From positions 1,054,001 to 1,118,000 of the forward strand of contig NZ_CP101989.1 of the NCBI RefSeq assembly GCF_024508275.1: DNA of 64,000 nt, read 5' to 3'. Positions 26,904 through 36,376 of this stretch are shown here, one piece after another (position 1 is the first letter of the stretch; each line of letters starts with the position of its first letter). The position numbers and the translations under genes are program-made. The notes beneath the pieces were generated by a model that did not search any database, had not been told where the DNA came from, and worked only from the letters and a program-made list of their open reading frames with translations. This DNA is from Cellulomonas wangsupingiae (GTDB lineage: Bacteria; Actinomycetota; Actinomycetes; Actinomycetales; Cellulomonadaceae).

Positions 26904-27275
26904 GTGCAGCCGCTCTCCGCCGCCACCCTGTGGCGTGCCGTCGCCGCGTTGGTGCTCGGGCTTCTCGCGGGGATGCTGGGGACGGTCATGCACCGCGCGC
27001 TGCCGCCCTGGGGGCTCGTGCTCTGCCTGCTGCTGGTGCTCGCGGTGGTGCTGACCTCGCGCGCGTGGGTGGGGTGGTTCGGGTACGTCGCGAGTGCCGG
27101 TGGCGTGTTCCTGGCGGCGCAGGTGCTCTCGGGCCGCGGGCCCGGCGGCGACGTCCTGGTGCCCGGGACGGACCTGTGGGGCTGGGCCTGGGCGCTCGGC
27201 GCCGTGCTGGTCGTGGGCGCCGTGGCCCTCGTGCCGCGACGCTGGGTCGAGGACGAGCGGCCGACGGCACCGTGA
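26904..27275 (+). CDS. Small four-helix membrane protein, unknown function
   Basis: A 123-residue protein consisting of four hydrophobic segments (about residues 10-30, 36-52, 56-75 and 88-110) and short charged ends. I recognise no catalytic motif. Position and size resemble the small conserved membrane protein that follows mshB in mycobacteria (Rv1171). A link to mycothiol is not shown. Its stop overlaps the next start as GTGA. Confidence 0.7.
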   Translation: MQPLSAATLWRAVAALVLGLLAGMLGTVMHRALPPWGLVLCLLLVLAVVLTSRAWVGWFGYVASAGGVFLAAQVLSGRGPGGDVLVPGTDLWGWAWALGAVLVVGAVALVPRRWVEDERPTAP

Positions 27276-27769
27276 CCGACGCGGGCGTCCCGGCGACGAC
27301 GTTCCGCACGGTGGCCGCGAGGCTCGGCGCCGGGATCGCCGTCGTGGCTGCCGTGCGGCACGGCGTGGCGCACGCGGCGACCGTGAGCTCGGTCGTCCCG
27401 GTGTCGCTCGAGCCGGCGCTGCTGCTGTTCTGCGTCCACGTCGACGCCCGGCTGCGCGACGTCCTCGACGACGTCGACACGTGGGCGGTCTCCGTGCTGG
27501 CGGACGACCAGGCGGACGTCGCCGACTGGCTCGCGTCGCCCGGCCGTCCCGCCGTGGGGCAGCTGGACCGCGTCCCGCACCGGCCCGGCCCGGTCTCGGC
27601 CGCGCCGTGGCTCGACGGTGCCGCCGCCTGGTTCGACTGCCGCACGGAGGCCGTGCACGGCGCGGGGGACCACGACGTGGTGATCGGGCGGGTGGTCGCG
27701 GCGGCCGAGGGCGCTGCGGGCGCCGGTGGCCTGGTGCACCTGCGCGGCCGGGCGCGTCCGGTCCGCTGA
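27272..27769 (+). CDS. Flavin reductase-like FMN-binding protein
   Basis: A 165-residue split-barrel FMN-binding domain protein. The fold is suggested by RLGAGIAVVAAVRHGVAHAATVSSVVPVSLEPALLLFCVH, here read as the typical strand pattern of flavin reductases (the Ala-Thr-Val-Ser-Ser region normally contacts FMN), and by VIGRVVAAA near the end. Such proteins reduce FMN for partner monooxygenases or act on small oxidised substrates. No partner monooxygenase is nearby. GTG start with GTGA overlap. Confidence 0.72.
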   Translation: MTDAGVPATTFRTVAARLGAGIAVVAAVRHGVAHAATVSSVVPVSLEPALLLFCVHVDARLRDVLDDVDTWAVSVLADDQADVADWLASPGRPAVGQLDRVPHRPGPVSAAPWLDGAAAWFDCRTEAVHGAGDHDVVIGRVVAAAEGAAGAGGLVHLRGRARPVR

Positions 27770-27877
27770 CCCCGCGGGCGCGGCCTCGGGCGTCGGGCGA
27801 TGCGAAGGCCTTGCGACGTGCGGGTGAGGATCCGGTCGCGAGCGCGTCGACCCCGCCATCTGCGCAGGTCGCCCGCG

Positions 27878-27883
27878 TAGAAT
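27878..27883 (+). promoter_or_regulatory. Predicted -10 box for the VanW gene
   Basis: TAGAAT lies 43 bases before the ATG at 27927; a ribosome site GGGGGA sits between, so this message has a short normal leader. Confidence 0.45.
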
Positions 27884-27926
27884 CACCGCGCGCGTGCCCT
27901 GCGCGCAGGAGCATCACGGGGGATCG

Positions 27927-30923
27927 ATGACGCACGGTACCGACCGCGACACGCCGTCCGAGGACGTCGCCGCCCGCGACGTCGCCGACGTGCCCGACCG
28001 GTCCGACGCCGAGGTCGGCGAGGACGGGGCAGCCCAGGTCTCGGAGGTCGAGGCCCCGACGGGCGACGCTCCCACGGGCGACTCCTCGGCGGACGATGCC
28101 TCGGCGGGCAACGCCTCGGCAGACGATGGTGGACCGGACGCCACCGAGCCCGCAGGCCTGCCGGAGGCGACCGAGCCCGCAGACCTGCCGGAGGCGACAG
28201 GGCCGGCGGACGAGCCCGCTGCCACCGGGCTCGCGGACGTGCCGCACGCCGTCGAGCCGGACGCCAGCGGACCCGCGGACGACCCGGCCCCCCGTGTCAC
28301 CGGCGCGGCCCGTCCCCTCGCACCCCCGTCGAGCGAGCCGCTCGCCGCGTGGCCGTCGTGGGAGGACGTGGCCGTGACCGCGCCGGGGGCCGGCGACGGC
28401 GCGCCCGACGGTGCCGGCACGACCCCCGACGGTGCCGGCACGACCCCCGACGGTGCCGACACGACCCCCGACGGCTCGCCCGAGGCGCAGCCCGCGCCCG
28501 AGGCCACGGTCGACGTGGCCGAGCCCGACCCGGGGCCCGACGACAGGACGCCGGACGAGGACACCGTGCCGCCGGCGCCGCCGCGGCAGGACCTGGGCGG
28601 CCTGTCCGCGCTCGCGTTCACGGCGCTCAACGCCGCATCGGTGGGCGTGGCCGCGCACGCGCTCCCGCGCAGCCCGCTGCCCGCCGGCGACGCCGGGTCC
28701 GGGGAGACCGCAGCGCCCGGGGCGCCGGAGACGGCGACGGTCCGCCCGAGCGACGGGGGACCGGCCGAGCCCGCCGCCGACGCACCCGCCGCTGACGCGC
28801 CCGCCGCCGACCGACCCGCGACCGCCGACGAGCCCGCGACCGCCGACGAGCCCGCGACCACAGACGAGCCCGCGACCACAGACGAGCCCGCGACCACCGA
28901 CGAGCCAGCGACCACCGACGAGCCAGCTGCCACCGAGGAGCCGACGGCTGCTCACGTCGACGACGCCCCCGACGCGACAGCCGCCGCGTCGTCCGGGTCC
29001 ACCGCCGCTGCTCCCACCGCCGCTGCTCCCACCGCCGCTGCTCCCGCCGCAGCGTCTGCCGACGCCCGTGACGGCGCGACGACCCGGGTCGTCCCCGTGG
29101 CGACGTGGCCGACCACCGACCAGGGCCCCGGCGAGGCGCCGTCGGTGGGCGGGCCGGTGGCTGCCACGCCCGGTGCGGACCGCGACGCGTCACCGCTCGA
29201 CGTGTTCGAGCCGGAGGACGGCAGCCGGCGGTGGCCCCGGGTGCTGGCGATCGTCGGCGGTCTCGTCGGTCTGCTCGCCGTGCTGTACGTGGGCGGGTCG
29301 TACGCCCTGGCCGACCGTGTGCCGCGCGGTGCGACGGTCGCCGGGGTGCAGATCGGCGGGATGTCGTCCGGCGAGGCCGAGCAGGTCCTCGCCGACGAGC
29401 TCGCGCAGCGCACGACCGAGACCGTGCCCGTCGTCGCCCAGGAGGTCCAGTCGGAGCTCGACCCCGTCGCCGCGGGCCTGGTGCTCGACACGGAGGCGAC
29501 CGTCGCGCGGCTCACCGGCGTCGACCTCACCGAGCCGGTGCGGCTGTGGCGTCACCTCGTCGGTGTCGGCGCGCAGCCGCCCGTGACGCAGGTCGACGAG
29601 TCGGCGCTCGACGCCGCGCTCACCCAGCTGTCGGGCTCGCTGGTGCTGGCCCCCGTGGACGGCACGGTCGTGTTCGCCGACGGCGCCGCGCACGCGACGG
29701 AGGCGGCCGACGGCTGGGAGCTCGACACGGCAGCCGCCGCGACCACCCTGACGGACGGGTGGCTGACCGACGAGCGCCCGCTCGACCTGCCGACGGCGGT
29801 CGTCGCGCCGGCCGTGACGCAGGAGGAGACGCAGCGGGCCCTGACGGAGCTCGCGCAGCCGCTCGCCGCGGCCCCGGTGACCGTGCGGGTCGCGGACCGG
29901 CAGGCGGTGCTCGACGTGCCGACCCTCACGGCGCACGCGGCGGTCGTCCCCGTGGACGGCGCTCTCGAGCTGCAGGTCGACGGCCAGGCGCTGACCGACG
30001 CGGTCCTCGCCCAGGTGCCGGACCTGCTGACGGCGGCGGCGGACGCACGTTTCGAGTTCCAGGACGGTGCACCGGTGATCGTCCCCGGTACGCCGGGCAC
30101 GACGCTGGACCCCGCGGCCGTCGGGCCGGCCGTCGTGCAGGCGGCCACGGCCGGGACGGACCGCGTCGCCGCGGTCGAGCTCGTGCAGTCCGACCCCGCG
30201 CAGACCACGGAGGCGCTGCAGGCGCTGGGGGTCAAGGAGATCGTCTCCGAGCGGTCCACCCCGCTGACGAGCGAGCCGCGCCGGACGGCGAACATCGCCG
30301 CGGGCCTGGCGAACATCACGGGCACGCTCGTGCGGCCCGGGGAGACGTTCAGCCTGACGGAGGCGCTCGGCCCGATCGACGCGGCCCACGGCTTCGTGCA
30401 GGCCGGTGCGATCGTCAACGGTGCGCACACCGACGCCTGGGGCGGCGGCCTGTCGCAGGTCTCGACGACCGTCTACAACGCGGCTTACTTCGCGGGCTAC
30501 GAGGACGTCGAGCACACGCCGCACAGCGAGTGGTTCTCCCGCTACCCCGAGGGCCGGGAGGCCACGATCTTCACGGGCGTCATCGACCTGAAGTGGAAGA
30601 ACAACACGCCGTACGGCGCCCTCGTGCAGGGCTTCGTGGCCGACGGTCGCGCAGTCGTCCGCATCTGGAGCACCCCGCACTTCACGGTCGAGTCCGACAC
30701 GAGCGGCCGCTCCGGCGTCGTGGCACCCACGACCGTGTACTCCCAGTCGCCGACGTGCGAGCCGCAGAGCAAGGGCAACCCCGGGTTCACGGTGACGAAC
30801 ACCCGGCGCGTCTACCTCAACGGCGAGCTGGTCGACACCGAGTCCGACACGTGGCGGTACAAGCCGCAGAACCAGGTGGTCTGCGGGACCGCGCCGACGC
30901 CGGGAGCCGCGCCGACGCCCTGA
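27927..30923 (+). CDS. Large VanW-family protein with repetitive N-terminal region
   Basis: A 998-residue protein. Residues 1-430 are low-complexity Ala, Asp, Pro, Thr and Glu rich and would be cytoplasmic. One membrane helix follows (about 437-460). Outside are two repeated peptidoglycan-binding-type domains with the pattern RGATVAGVQIGGMSSGEAE, then a VanW domain at about 770-930 (TANIAAGLANITGTLVRPG, GGGLSQVSTTVYNAA, FSRYPEGREATIF). VanW proteins are linked to cell-wall metabolism in Gram-positive bacteria but lack a proven activity. The ATG at 27927 has the GGGGGA ribosome site. Confidence 0.88.
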   Translation: MTHGTDRDTPSEDVAARDVADVPDRSDAEVGEDGAAQVSEVEAPTGDAPTGDSSADDASAGNASADDGGPDATEPAGLPEATEPADLPEATGPADEPAATGLADVPHAVEPDASGPADDPAPRVTGAARPLAPPSSEPLAAWPSWEDVAVTAPGAGDGAPDGAGTTPDGAGTTPDGADTTPDGSPEAQPAPEATVDVAEPDPGPDDRTPDEDTVPPAPPRQDLGGLSALAFTALNAASVGVAAHALPRSPLPAGDAGSGETAAPGAPETATVRPSDGGPAEPAADAPAADAPAADRPATADEPATADEPATTDEPATTDEPATTDEPATTDEPAATEEPTAAHVDDAPDATAAASSGSTAAAPTAAAPTAAAPAAASADARDGATTRVVPVATWPTTDQGPGEAPSVGGPVAATPGADRDASPLDVFEPEDGSRRWPRVLAIVGGLVGLLAVLYVGGSYALADRVPRGATVAGVQIGGMSSGEAEQVLADELAQRTTETVPVVAQEVQSELDPVAAGLVLDTEATVARLTGVDLTEPVRLWRHLVGVGAQPPVTQVDESALDAALTQLSGSLVLAPVDGTVVFADGAAHATEAADGWELDTAAAATTLTDGWLTDERPLDLPTAVVAPAVTQEETQRALTELAQPLAAAPVTVRVADRQAVLDVPTLTAHAAVVPVDGALELQVDGQALTDAVLAQVPDLLTAAADARFEFQDGAPVIVPGTPGTTLDPAAVGPAVVQAATAGTDRVAAVELVQSDPAQTTEALQALGVKEIVSERSTPLTSEPRRTANIAAGLANITGTLVRPGETFSLTEALGPIDAAHGFVQAGAIVNGAHTDAWGGGLSQVSTTVYNAAYFAGYEDVEHTPHSEWFSRYPEGREATIFTGVIDLKWKNNTPYGALVQGFVADGRAVVRIWSTPHFTVESDTSGRSGVVAPTTVYSQSPTCEPQSKGNPGFTVTNTRRVYLNGELVDTESDTWRYKPQNQVVCGTAPTPGAAPTP
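28407..28469 (+). repeat. Three 21-bp coding tandem repeats in the VanW gene
   Basis: Three successive copies encode DGAGTTP, DGAGTTP and DGADTTP. One base differs in the last copy. Confidence 0.85.
28819..28944 (+). repeat. Seven 18-bp coding tandem repeats in the VanW gene
   Basis: Seven six-residue units read ATADEP twice, ATTDEP four times and AATEEP once. Near identity of neighbouring units at DNA level suggests recent slippage, so unit number may vary between strains. Confidence 0.85.
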
Positions 30924-30929
30924 TCCGGG

Positions 30930-31217
30930 TCACCCGGCCGCCGGCCCGTCCTCGCCACGTCGCGGGCGGCGTGCGGGCGCCGGGGGCACGGCCTTGGCCC
31001 GCACGACGTCGCCGGCGGGGACGTGCACGTCCCCGCCGCGCGTGCGCACGGTGAGGCCGTCGTCGTCGAGCGCGACGACCTCGCCCAGGACGTCGGTGAA
31101 GGGTGGCTCGCCGCCGTGCACCGTGCCCAGGGTCGCGCCGGGCGGCAGGTCGTCCCGCCGGCGCCGCACGACGACGCGCGTCCCGACGCTCCAGGTGCGC
31201 CATGTGGCGTGGCTCAC
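30930..31217 (-). CDS. Small SH3-like domain protein, unknown function
   Basis: A 95-residue protein. Its core (VGTRVVVRRRRDD..ATLGTVHG..FTDVLGEVVALDDDGLTVRTRGGDVHVPAGDVVRAKAVPP, quoted in parts) resembles the N-terminal SH3-like barrel found before the GNAT domain in some actinobacterial acetyltransferases (the Rv0428c type), but no acetyltransferase half follows. It may be a stand-alone domain or a remnant. It is divergent from the ferredoxin gene and ends only six bases from the convergent VanW gene. Confidence 0.6.
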   Translation of the reverse strand: MSHATWRTWSVGTRVVVRRRRDDLPPGATLGTVHGGEPPFTDVLGEVVALDDDGLTVRTRGGDVHVPAGDVVRAKAVPPAPARRPRRGEDGPAAG

Positions 31218-31273
31218 AGCGGCCGCCTCGTGTCGGACGGTGGACGCCGGGTCGTGGGAGCACGCACGTGGGG

Positions 31274-31279
31274 GATACT
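31274..31279 (+). promoter_or_regulatory. Predicted -10 box for ferredoxin gene
   Basis: GATACT lies 32 bases before the GTG at 31312, leaving room for the ribosome site GGAGGA at 31300-31305. Confidence 0.45.
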
Positions 31280-31311
31280 AGGTCGACCGCTGCAGCCGTG
31301 GAGGACCCGCC

Positions 31312-31638
31312 GTGACGTATGTGATCGCCGAACCCTGCGTGGACGTCAAGGACAAGGCGTGCATCGAGGAGTGTCCGGTCGACTGCATCTACGAGGGCAA
31401 GCGGTCCTTGTACATCCAGCCGGACGAGTGCGTGGACTGCGGCGCCTGCGAGCCGGTGTGCCCGGTCGAGGCCATCTACTACGAGGACGACGTGCCGGAG
31501 CAGTGGGCGCCGTACTACGAGGCCAACGTGCACTTCTTCGACGAGATCGGCTCTCCGGGCGGTGCGGCGAAGATGGGGCAGATCGAGCACGACCACCCGA
31601 TCATCGCCACGCTGCCGCTGCGCGTGAACGGCGAGTGA
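31312..31638 (+). CDS. fdxA: 7Fe (3Fe-4S/4Fe-4S) ferredoxin
   Basis: A 108-residue electron carrier. Cysteines 9, 17 and 50 would bind the 3Fe-4S cluster and 21, 40, 43 and 46 the 4Fe-4S cluster, with the usual extra cysteine at 25. The C-terminal 50 residues form the extension typical of FdxA/FdxC proteins in actinobacteria. It is followed 28 bases later by dapC, the same order as fdxC-dapC in mycobacteria. Its redox partner cannot be read from this window. Confidence 0.93.
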   Translation: MTYVIAEPCVDVKDKACIEECPVDCIYEGKRSLYIQPDECVDCGACEPVCPVEAIYYEDDVPEQWAPYYEANVHFFDEIGSPGGAAKMGQIEHDHPIIATLPLRVNGE

Positions 31639-31666
31639 GCGCGCGACGTCGGGCGACGGCGGACAC

Positions 31667-32815
31667 GTGGGCCTGCTGACCGGCGCGCTGCCCGAGTTCC
31701 CGTGGGACTCGCTCGTACCCGTCGCCGAGCGTGCCCGCGCGTACCCGGGCGGTCTCGTCGACCTGTCCGTCGGCACGCCCGTGGACCCGACGCCCCCGCT
31801 GGTGCGCGACGCGCTCGCGGCGGCGGCGGACGCACCGGGCTACCCGACGACGCACGGCACGCGCGCGCTGCGCGAGTCCGTGGTCGCGTGGTTCGCGCGG
31901 CGGCGCGGAGTGCCGGGGCTCGACCCCGACGCGGTGCTCCCGACGCTCGGGTCCAAGGAGCTGGTGGCGTTCCTGCCGTCGCTGCTGGGCCTGGGTGCCG
32001 GTGACGTGGTGCTCCACCCGGCGACGGCGTACCCGACGTACGACGTGGGGGCGCGGCTGGCAGGTGCGCTCCCGCTGCCGACGGACGACCCCGCGGCGGT
32101 GCTCGCGCACCGCGACGACGTGCGGCTGGTCTGGCTGAACTCCCCGGGCAACCCCGACGGGTCGGTGCTCGGGGTCGAGCAGCTGCGGGCGGTCGTGGAC
32201 GCCGCACGTGCCGCGTCCGCGCGCACGGGGCGCCCCGTGGTCGTCGCCTCGGACGAGTGCTACGCCGAGCTCGCGTGGGACGAGCCGTGGGCCGGGCAGG
32301 GCGTGCCGAGCGTGCTGGACCCGCGGGTGACCCGCGGTGACCGCACGGACCTGCTGGCGGTGTACTCGCTGTCCAAGCAGTCCAACCTCGCGGGCTACCG
32401 CGCCGCCTTCGTCGCGGGCGACCGCGCGCTGGTGGCGCGGCTCCTGGAGACCCGCAAGCACGCGGGCATGATCGTGCCTGCGCCGGTGCAGGCCGCGATG
32501 GTCGCCGCGTTGGACGACGACGCGCACGTCGCCGAGCAGCGCGAGCGGTACCGGCGTCGCCGGACCGCGCTGCGTGCCGGGCTGGAGCAGGCCGGGTACG
32601 TGGTCGACCGCTCGCACGCCGGCCTGTACCTGTGGGTGCGGCCGGACGGCGCACCCCAGGACGGGTGGACGACCGTGCGGGACCTCGCCGAGCTGGGCCT
32701 GCTGGTGGCGCCGGGGTCGTTCTACGGCGACGCCGCGGCCGGCCACGTGCGGGTGGCCCTCACGGCCACCGACGAGCAGGTCGCGGAGGCGGCGGCGCGC
32801 CTGTCGGGCGCGTAG
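31667..32815 (+). CDS. dapC: Succinyldiaminopimelate transaminase DapC
   Basis: A 382-residue fold-type I aminotransferase. The PLP-binding region YSLSKQSNLAGYR near residues 235-247 carries the Schiff-base lysine; other family signs are NSPGNPDGS and SDECYAELAWDE, and an arginine near the C-terminus for the substrate carboxylate. It converts N-succinyl-2-amino-6-ketopimelate to N-succinyl-LL-diaminopimelate for lysine and cell wall. dapD and dapE lie 3-5 kb on. The GTG start follows the ferredoxin gene with no strong ribosome site. Confidence 0.9.
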   Translation: MGLLTGALPEFPWDSLVPVAERARAYPGGLVDLSVGTPVDPTPPLVRDALAAAADAPGYPTTHGTRALRESVVAWFARRRGVPGLDPDAVLPTLGSKELVAFLPSLLGLGAGDVVLHPATAYPTYDVGARLAGALPLPTDDPAAVLAHRDDVRLVWLNSPGNPDGSVLGVEQLRAVVDAARAASARTGRPVVVASDECYAELAWDEPWAGQGVPSVLDPRVTRGDRTDLLAVYSLSKQSNLAGYRAAFVAGDRALVARLLETRKHAGMIVPAPVQAAMVAALDDDAHVAEQRERYRRRRTALRAGLEQAGYVVDRSHAGLYLWVRPDGAPQDGWTTVRDLAELGLLVAPGSFYGDAAAGHVRVALTATDEQVAEAAARLSGA

Positions 32816-32901
32816 GCCACGTCCTGCGGGCGCGGAGGCCACATCCGGCGCGCGTGGCCTGGTCGCCGCGTCCCGGCAGGACGTACATTGGCGACACCGG
32901 C

Positions 32902-32917
32902 TGTGAGGAACCTCACA
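32902..32917. promoter_or_regulatory. CRP/GlxR-type operator upstream of citrate synthase
   Basis: TGTGAGGAACCTCACA is a perfect match to the CRP-family consensus TGTGA-N6-TCACA, bound by Crp (Rv3676) in mycobacteria and GlxR in corynebacteria. It lies 159 bases before the gltA ATG in a 260-base gap. GlxR controls gltA in Corynebacterium glutamicum, which supports the assignment. Confidence 0.7.
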
Positions 32918-32954
32918 TACGGGCCAAGGGTCCGTCGCACATTGGTCAAGATGC

Positions 32955-32971
32955 CGGTACCGCAGGTACCG
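32955..32971. promoter_or_regulatory. CGGTACC palindrome in the citrate synthase leader region
   Basis: CGGTACC, three bases, then GGTACCG: a perfect 7-bp dyad between the CRP-like site and the gltA start. It may be a second operator or an RNA hairpin. Confidence 0.4.
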
Positions 32972-33075
32972 TCGCTGCGGGCCGACGAGGGTCATCACCG
33001 CGCGGCCACCCATGGACCCGCGCGGCGAACCGCCGGGGCCGGATGGACTGCTCATCGGCGCAAGAAGGGACACCC

Positions 33076-34389
<1,314 letters not shown>

Positions 34390-34396
34390 CCCGGCA

Positions 34397-34411
34397 CCGG
34401 GCCCTGCCCGG
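34397..34411. terminator. Possible short terminator after gltA
   Basis: CCGGGC, three bases, GCCCGG in the 30-base gap between convergent genes. The stem is short, so this is tentative. Confidence 0.35.
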
Positions 34412-34419
34412 GGGCGGGA

Positions 34420-35310
34420 TCAGCCGGCGACGGTGAGGCGGACCTGCCCCGCGGGCAGCGGGGCGGTGCCGGTCGGCTGCCACGTCGGCTCGGCGCGCGT
34501 CCACGTGACGTCGCCGACCGTGACGGACTCCACGTCGACGGCCCAGGCCACGGCGACCGACCACTGTGCGAGGGACCAGCCGGCGCGTACCGGGTCCTCG
34601 ACGGGCAGGGCCGTGCCGGGCAGGTCGATCGTCGAGCGGCCCGCCTCGTCGGGCAGGGCGACCCCCACGGCGACGTCACCGAGGTCGCGGGTGATGCGGG
34701 CGAGCACGGGCCCCGTGCCCCCGGGCTCGTCGACGGGGTCCAGCGTGCAGCGCAGGGCGGCCGGCGAGTGCCCCGTGAGGGCCGACGCCCATGCCCGGGC
34801 GCGCACCTCGTGCTGCGCGTACGCGTCGGGGAAGCCGCTGCGCTGCACCGCCTGGGCGGCCTCCGTGACGGCCATGTCCTGGTAGCCGGGCACCTTCTCC
34901 AGGCCCTCGAAGAACTTCGTCGTCGAGTACACCGGGTCCATGATCTGCTCGACGGTGCCCCAGCCCTGCGACGGGCGCTGCTGGTACAGGCCGACCGAGT
35001 CACGGTCGCCGTAGTCGATGTTCTCCAGGCGCGACTCCTGCAGCGCCGTCGCGATCCCGATCGTCACGGCGCGCGCCGGCAGCCCTCGGCGCGTCGCCAC
35101 GGCCGCCGCGAGCGCCGCGTGCTGCGCCTGGTCCGGGCTCAGGCTCCAGTCCGTGCCGTCGAGGTGAGCGAAGCACCGCTCCGCCACGGCGGCCGGTGGC
35201 CGTCGCTCGAGCAGCGCCACGACGGCGGTGACGGCGACCGCCACCAGCACGACCACGAGCGCGGCCACCACGAGTGCCGGCAGGCAGCCGCGGCGTCGTC
35301 GTCGTGGCAC
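34420..35310 (-). CDS. Membrane-anchored lysozyme-fold protein, possible lytic transglycosylase
   Basis: A 296-residue protein with a basic start (MPRRRRRGC), one membrane helix (about residues 10-33) and an external domain. TIGIATALQESRLENI followed by DSVGLYQQRPSQGWG resembles the catalytic Glu and downstream region of SLT/lysozyme-fold glycosidases, with Glu in ALQESRL as the likely acid. The C-terminal 130 residues are unassigned. It starts three bases after dapD on the same strand, so a peptidoglycan precursor gene and a possible wall-acting protein share a message. Confidence 0.65.
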   Translation of the reverse strand: MPRRRRRGCLPALVVAALVVVLVAVAVTAVVALLERRPPAAVAERCFAHLDGTDWSLSPDQAQHAALAAAVATRRGLPARAVTIGIATALQESRLENIDYGDRDSVGLYQQRPSQGWGTVEQIMDPVYSTTKFFEGLEKVPGYQDMAVTEAAQAVQRSGFPDAYAQHEVRARAWASALTGHSPAALRCTLDPVDEPGGTGPVLARITRDLGDVAVGVALPDEAGRSTIDLPGTALPVEDPVRAGWSLAQWSVAVAWAVDVESVTVGDVTWTRAEPTWQPTGTAPLPAGQVRLTVAG

Positions 35311-35313
35311 GGT

Positions 35314-36309
35314 TCAGTTCGCGTGCAGGGCGGAGTTGAGGTGGACGCCCGCTCCCGACCGGGCGACGGCCTCGACCTCACCGGTGCGCGAGTTGCGCCG
35401 GAACAGCACGTTGTCGGCGCCCGCGAGCACGCGGGCCTTGACGACGCGTGCGTCCCCGTCGTCCACCGCGCCGTCGACGTCGAAGCCCACGAGCCGCACC
35501 TTGGTGCCGGCGGTCACGTAGAGGCCCGCCTCGACGACGCAGTCGTCACCCAGCGGGATGCCCAGGCCCGAGTTGGCGCCGAGCAGCGACCGCTGCCCGA
35601 TCGAGACGACCTCGCGGCCCCCGCCCGACAGGGTGCCCATGATCGAGGCGCCACCGCCCACGTCCGAGCCGTCCCCGACGACGACGCCGGCCGAGATCCG
35701 GCCCTCGACCATCGACGTGCCGAGCGTCCCGGCGTTGAAGTTGACGAAGCCCTCGTGCATCACGGTGGTGCCCGGCGCCAGGTGCGCACCGAGGCGCACG
35801 CGGTCCGCGTCCGCGATGCGGACGCCCGACGGCAGCACGTAGTCGACCATCCGCGGGAACTTGTCGACGCCGTGCACGGTGACCGGTGTGCCCGTCGCCG
35901 CGCGCAGCCGCAGCCGCGTCGTCTCGAACCCCTCGACCGCGCACGGGCCGCGGTCGGTCCACACGACGTTGGGGAGCACCCCGAAGAGGCCGTCGAGGTT
36001 CTGCCCGTGGGGCGCGACGAGCCGGTGGGACAGCAGGTGCAGGCGCAGGTAGGCGTCGGCGGTGCCGGCGGGCGGCGCGTCGAGGTCGATCCTCGTCGCG
36101 ACGAGCGTGACGCGCACGGCGCGCGCGGCGTCGGCGCGCTCGCACGCGACGAGCCCGGCGGGTGCGTGCTCGCGCACGGACGCGGGGTCGTCGAGGTCGA
36201 GCGTGGCGGGCGGGGCGCCGAGGGCCGGCTCGGGGTACCAGACGTCGAGCGTCGTGCCGGCGTCGGTGACGGTGGCCAGGCCGAGGCCCCAGGCCGTGCG
36301 GTCGGTCAT
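35314..36309 (-). CDS. dapD: Tetrahydrodipicolinate N-succinyltransferase DapD
   Basis: A 331-residue acyltransferase of the actinobacterial DapD type. The left-handed beta-helix repeats are visible from about residue 170 ([22 protein letters not shown], read as hexapeptide turns) with [34 protein letters not shown] and [10 protein letters not shown]. It adds succinate from succinyl-CoA to tetrahydrodipicolinate in lysine synthesis. I use the ATG at 36309 because a TAGGCT box sits eight bases upstream; an ATG nine bases earlier is possible. It is divergent from dapE. Confidence 0.92.
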   Translation of the reverse strand: MTDRTAWGLGLATVTDAGTTLDVWYPEPALGAPPATLDLDDPASVREHAPAGLVACERADAARAVRVTLVATRIDLDAPPAGTADAYLRLHLLSHRLVAPHGQNLDGLFGVLPNVVWTDRGPCAVEGFETTRLRLRAATGTPVTVHGVDKFPRMVDYVLPSGVRIADADRVRLGAHLAPGTTVMHEGFVNFNAGTLGTSMVEGRISAGVVVGDGSDVGGGASIMGTLSGGGREVVSIGQRSLLGANSGLGIPLGDDCVVEAGLYVTAGTKVRLVGFDVDGAVDDGDARVVKARVLAGADNVLFRRNSRTGEVEAVARSGAGVHLNSALHAN

Positions 36310-36317
36310 GGCTCCCA

Positions 36318-36323
36318 AGCCTA
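36318..36323 (-). promoter_or_regulatory. Predicted -10 box for dapD
   Basis: TAGGCT on the minus strand lies eight bases before the ATG at 36309; leaderless pattern. Confidence 0.45.
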
Positions 36324-36363
36324 CGTCGCGGACGGCCGCGGTCCGTGATCGCGTCCGCCCGCG

Positions 36364-36369
36364 TAGGGT
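36364..36369 (+). promoter_or_regulatory. Predicted -10 box for dapE
   Basis: TAGGGT lies seven bases before the GTG at 36377. With the dapD box it makes a compact 67-base divergent promoter for two lysine genes. Confidence 0.45.
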
Positions 36370-36376
36370 CGGTCGC

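Noticed and set aside
28819..28944. Regular 18-bp repeats considered as a CRISPR array
   Set aside because: There are no unique spacers; the units are contiguous and encode in-frame hexapeptides inside the VanW protein.
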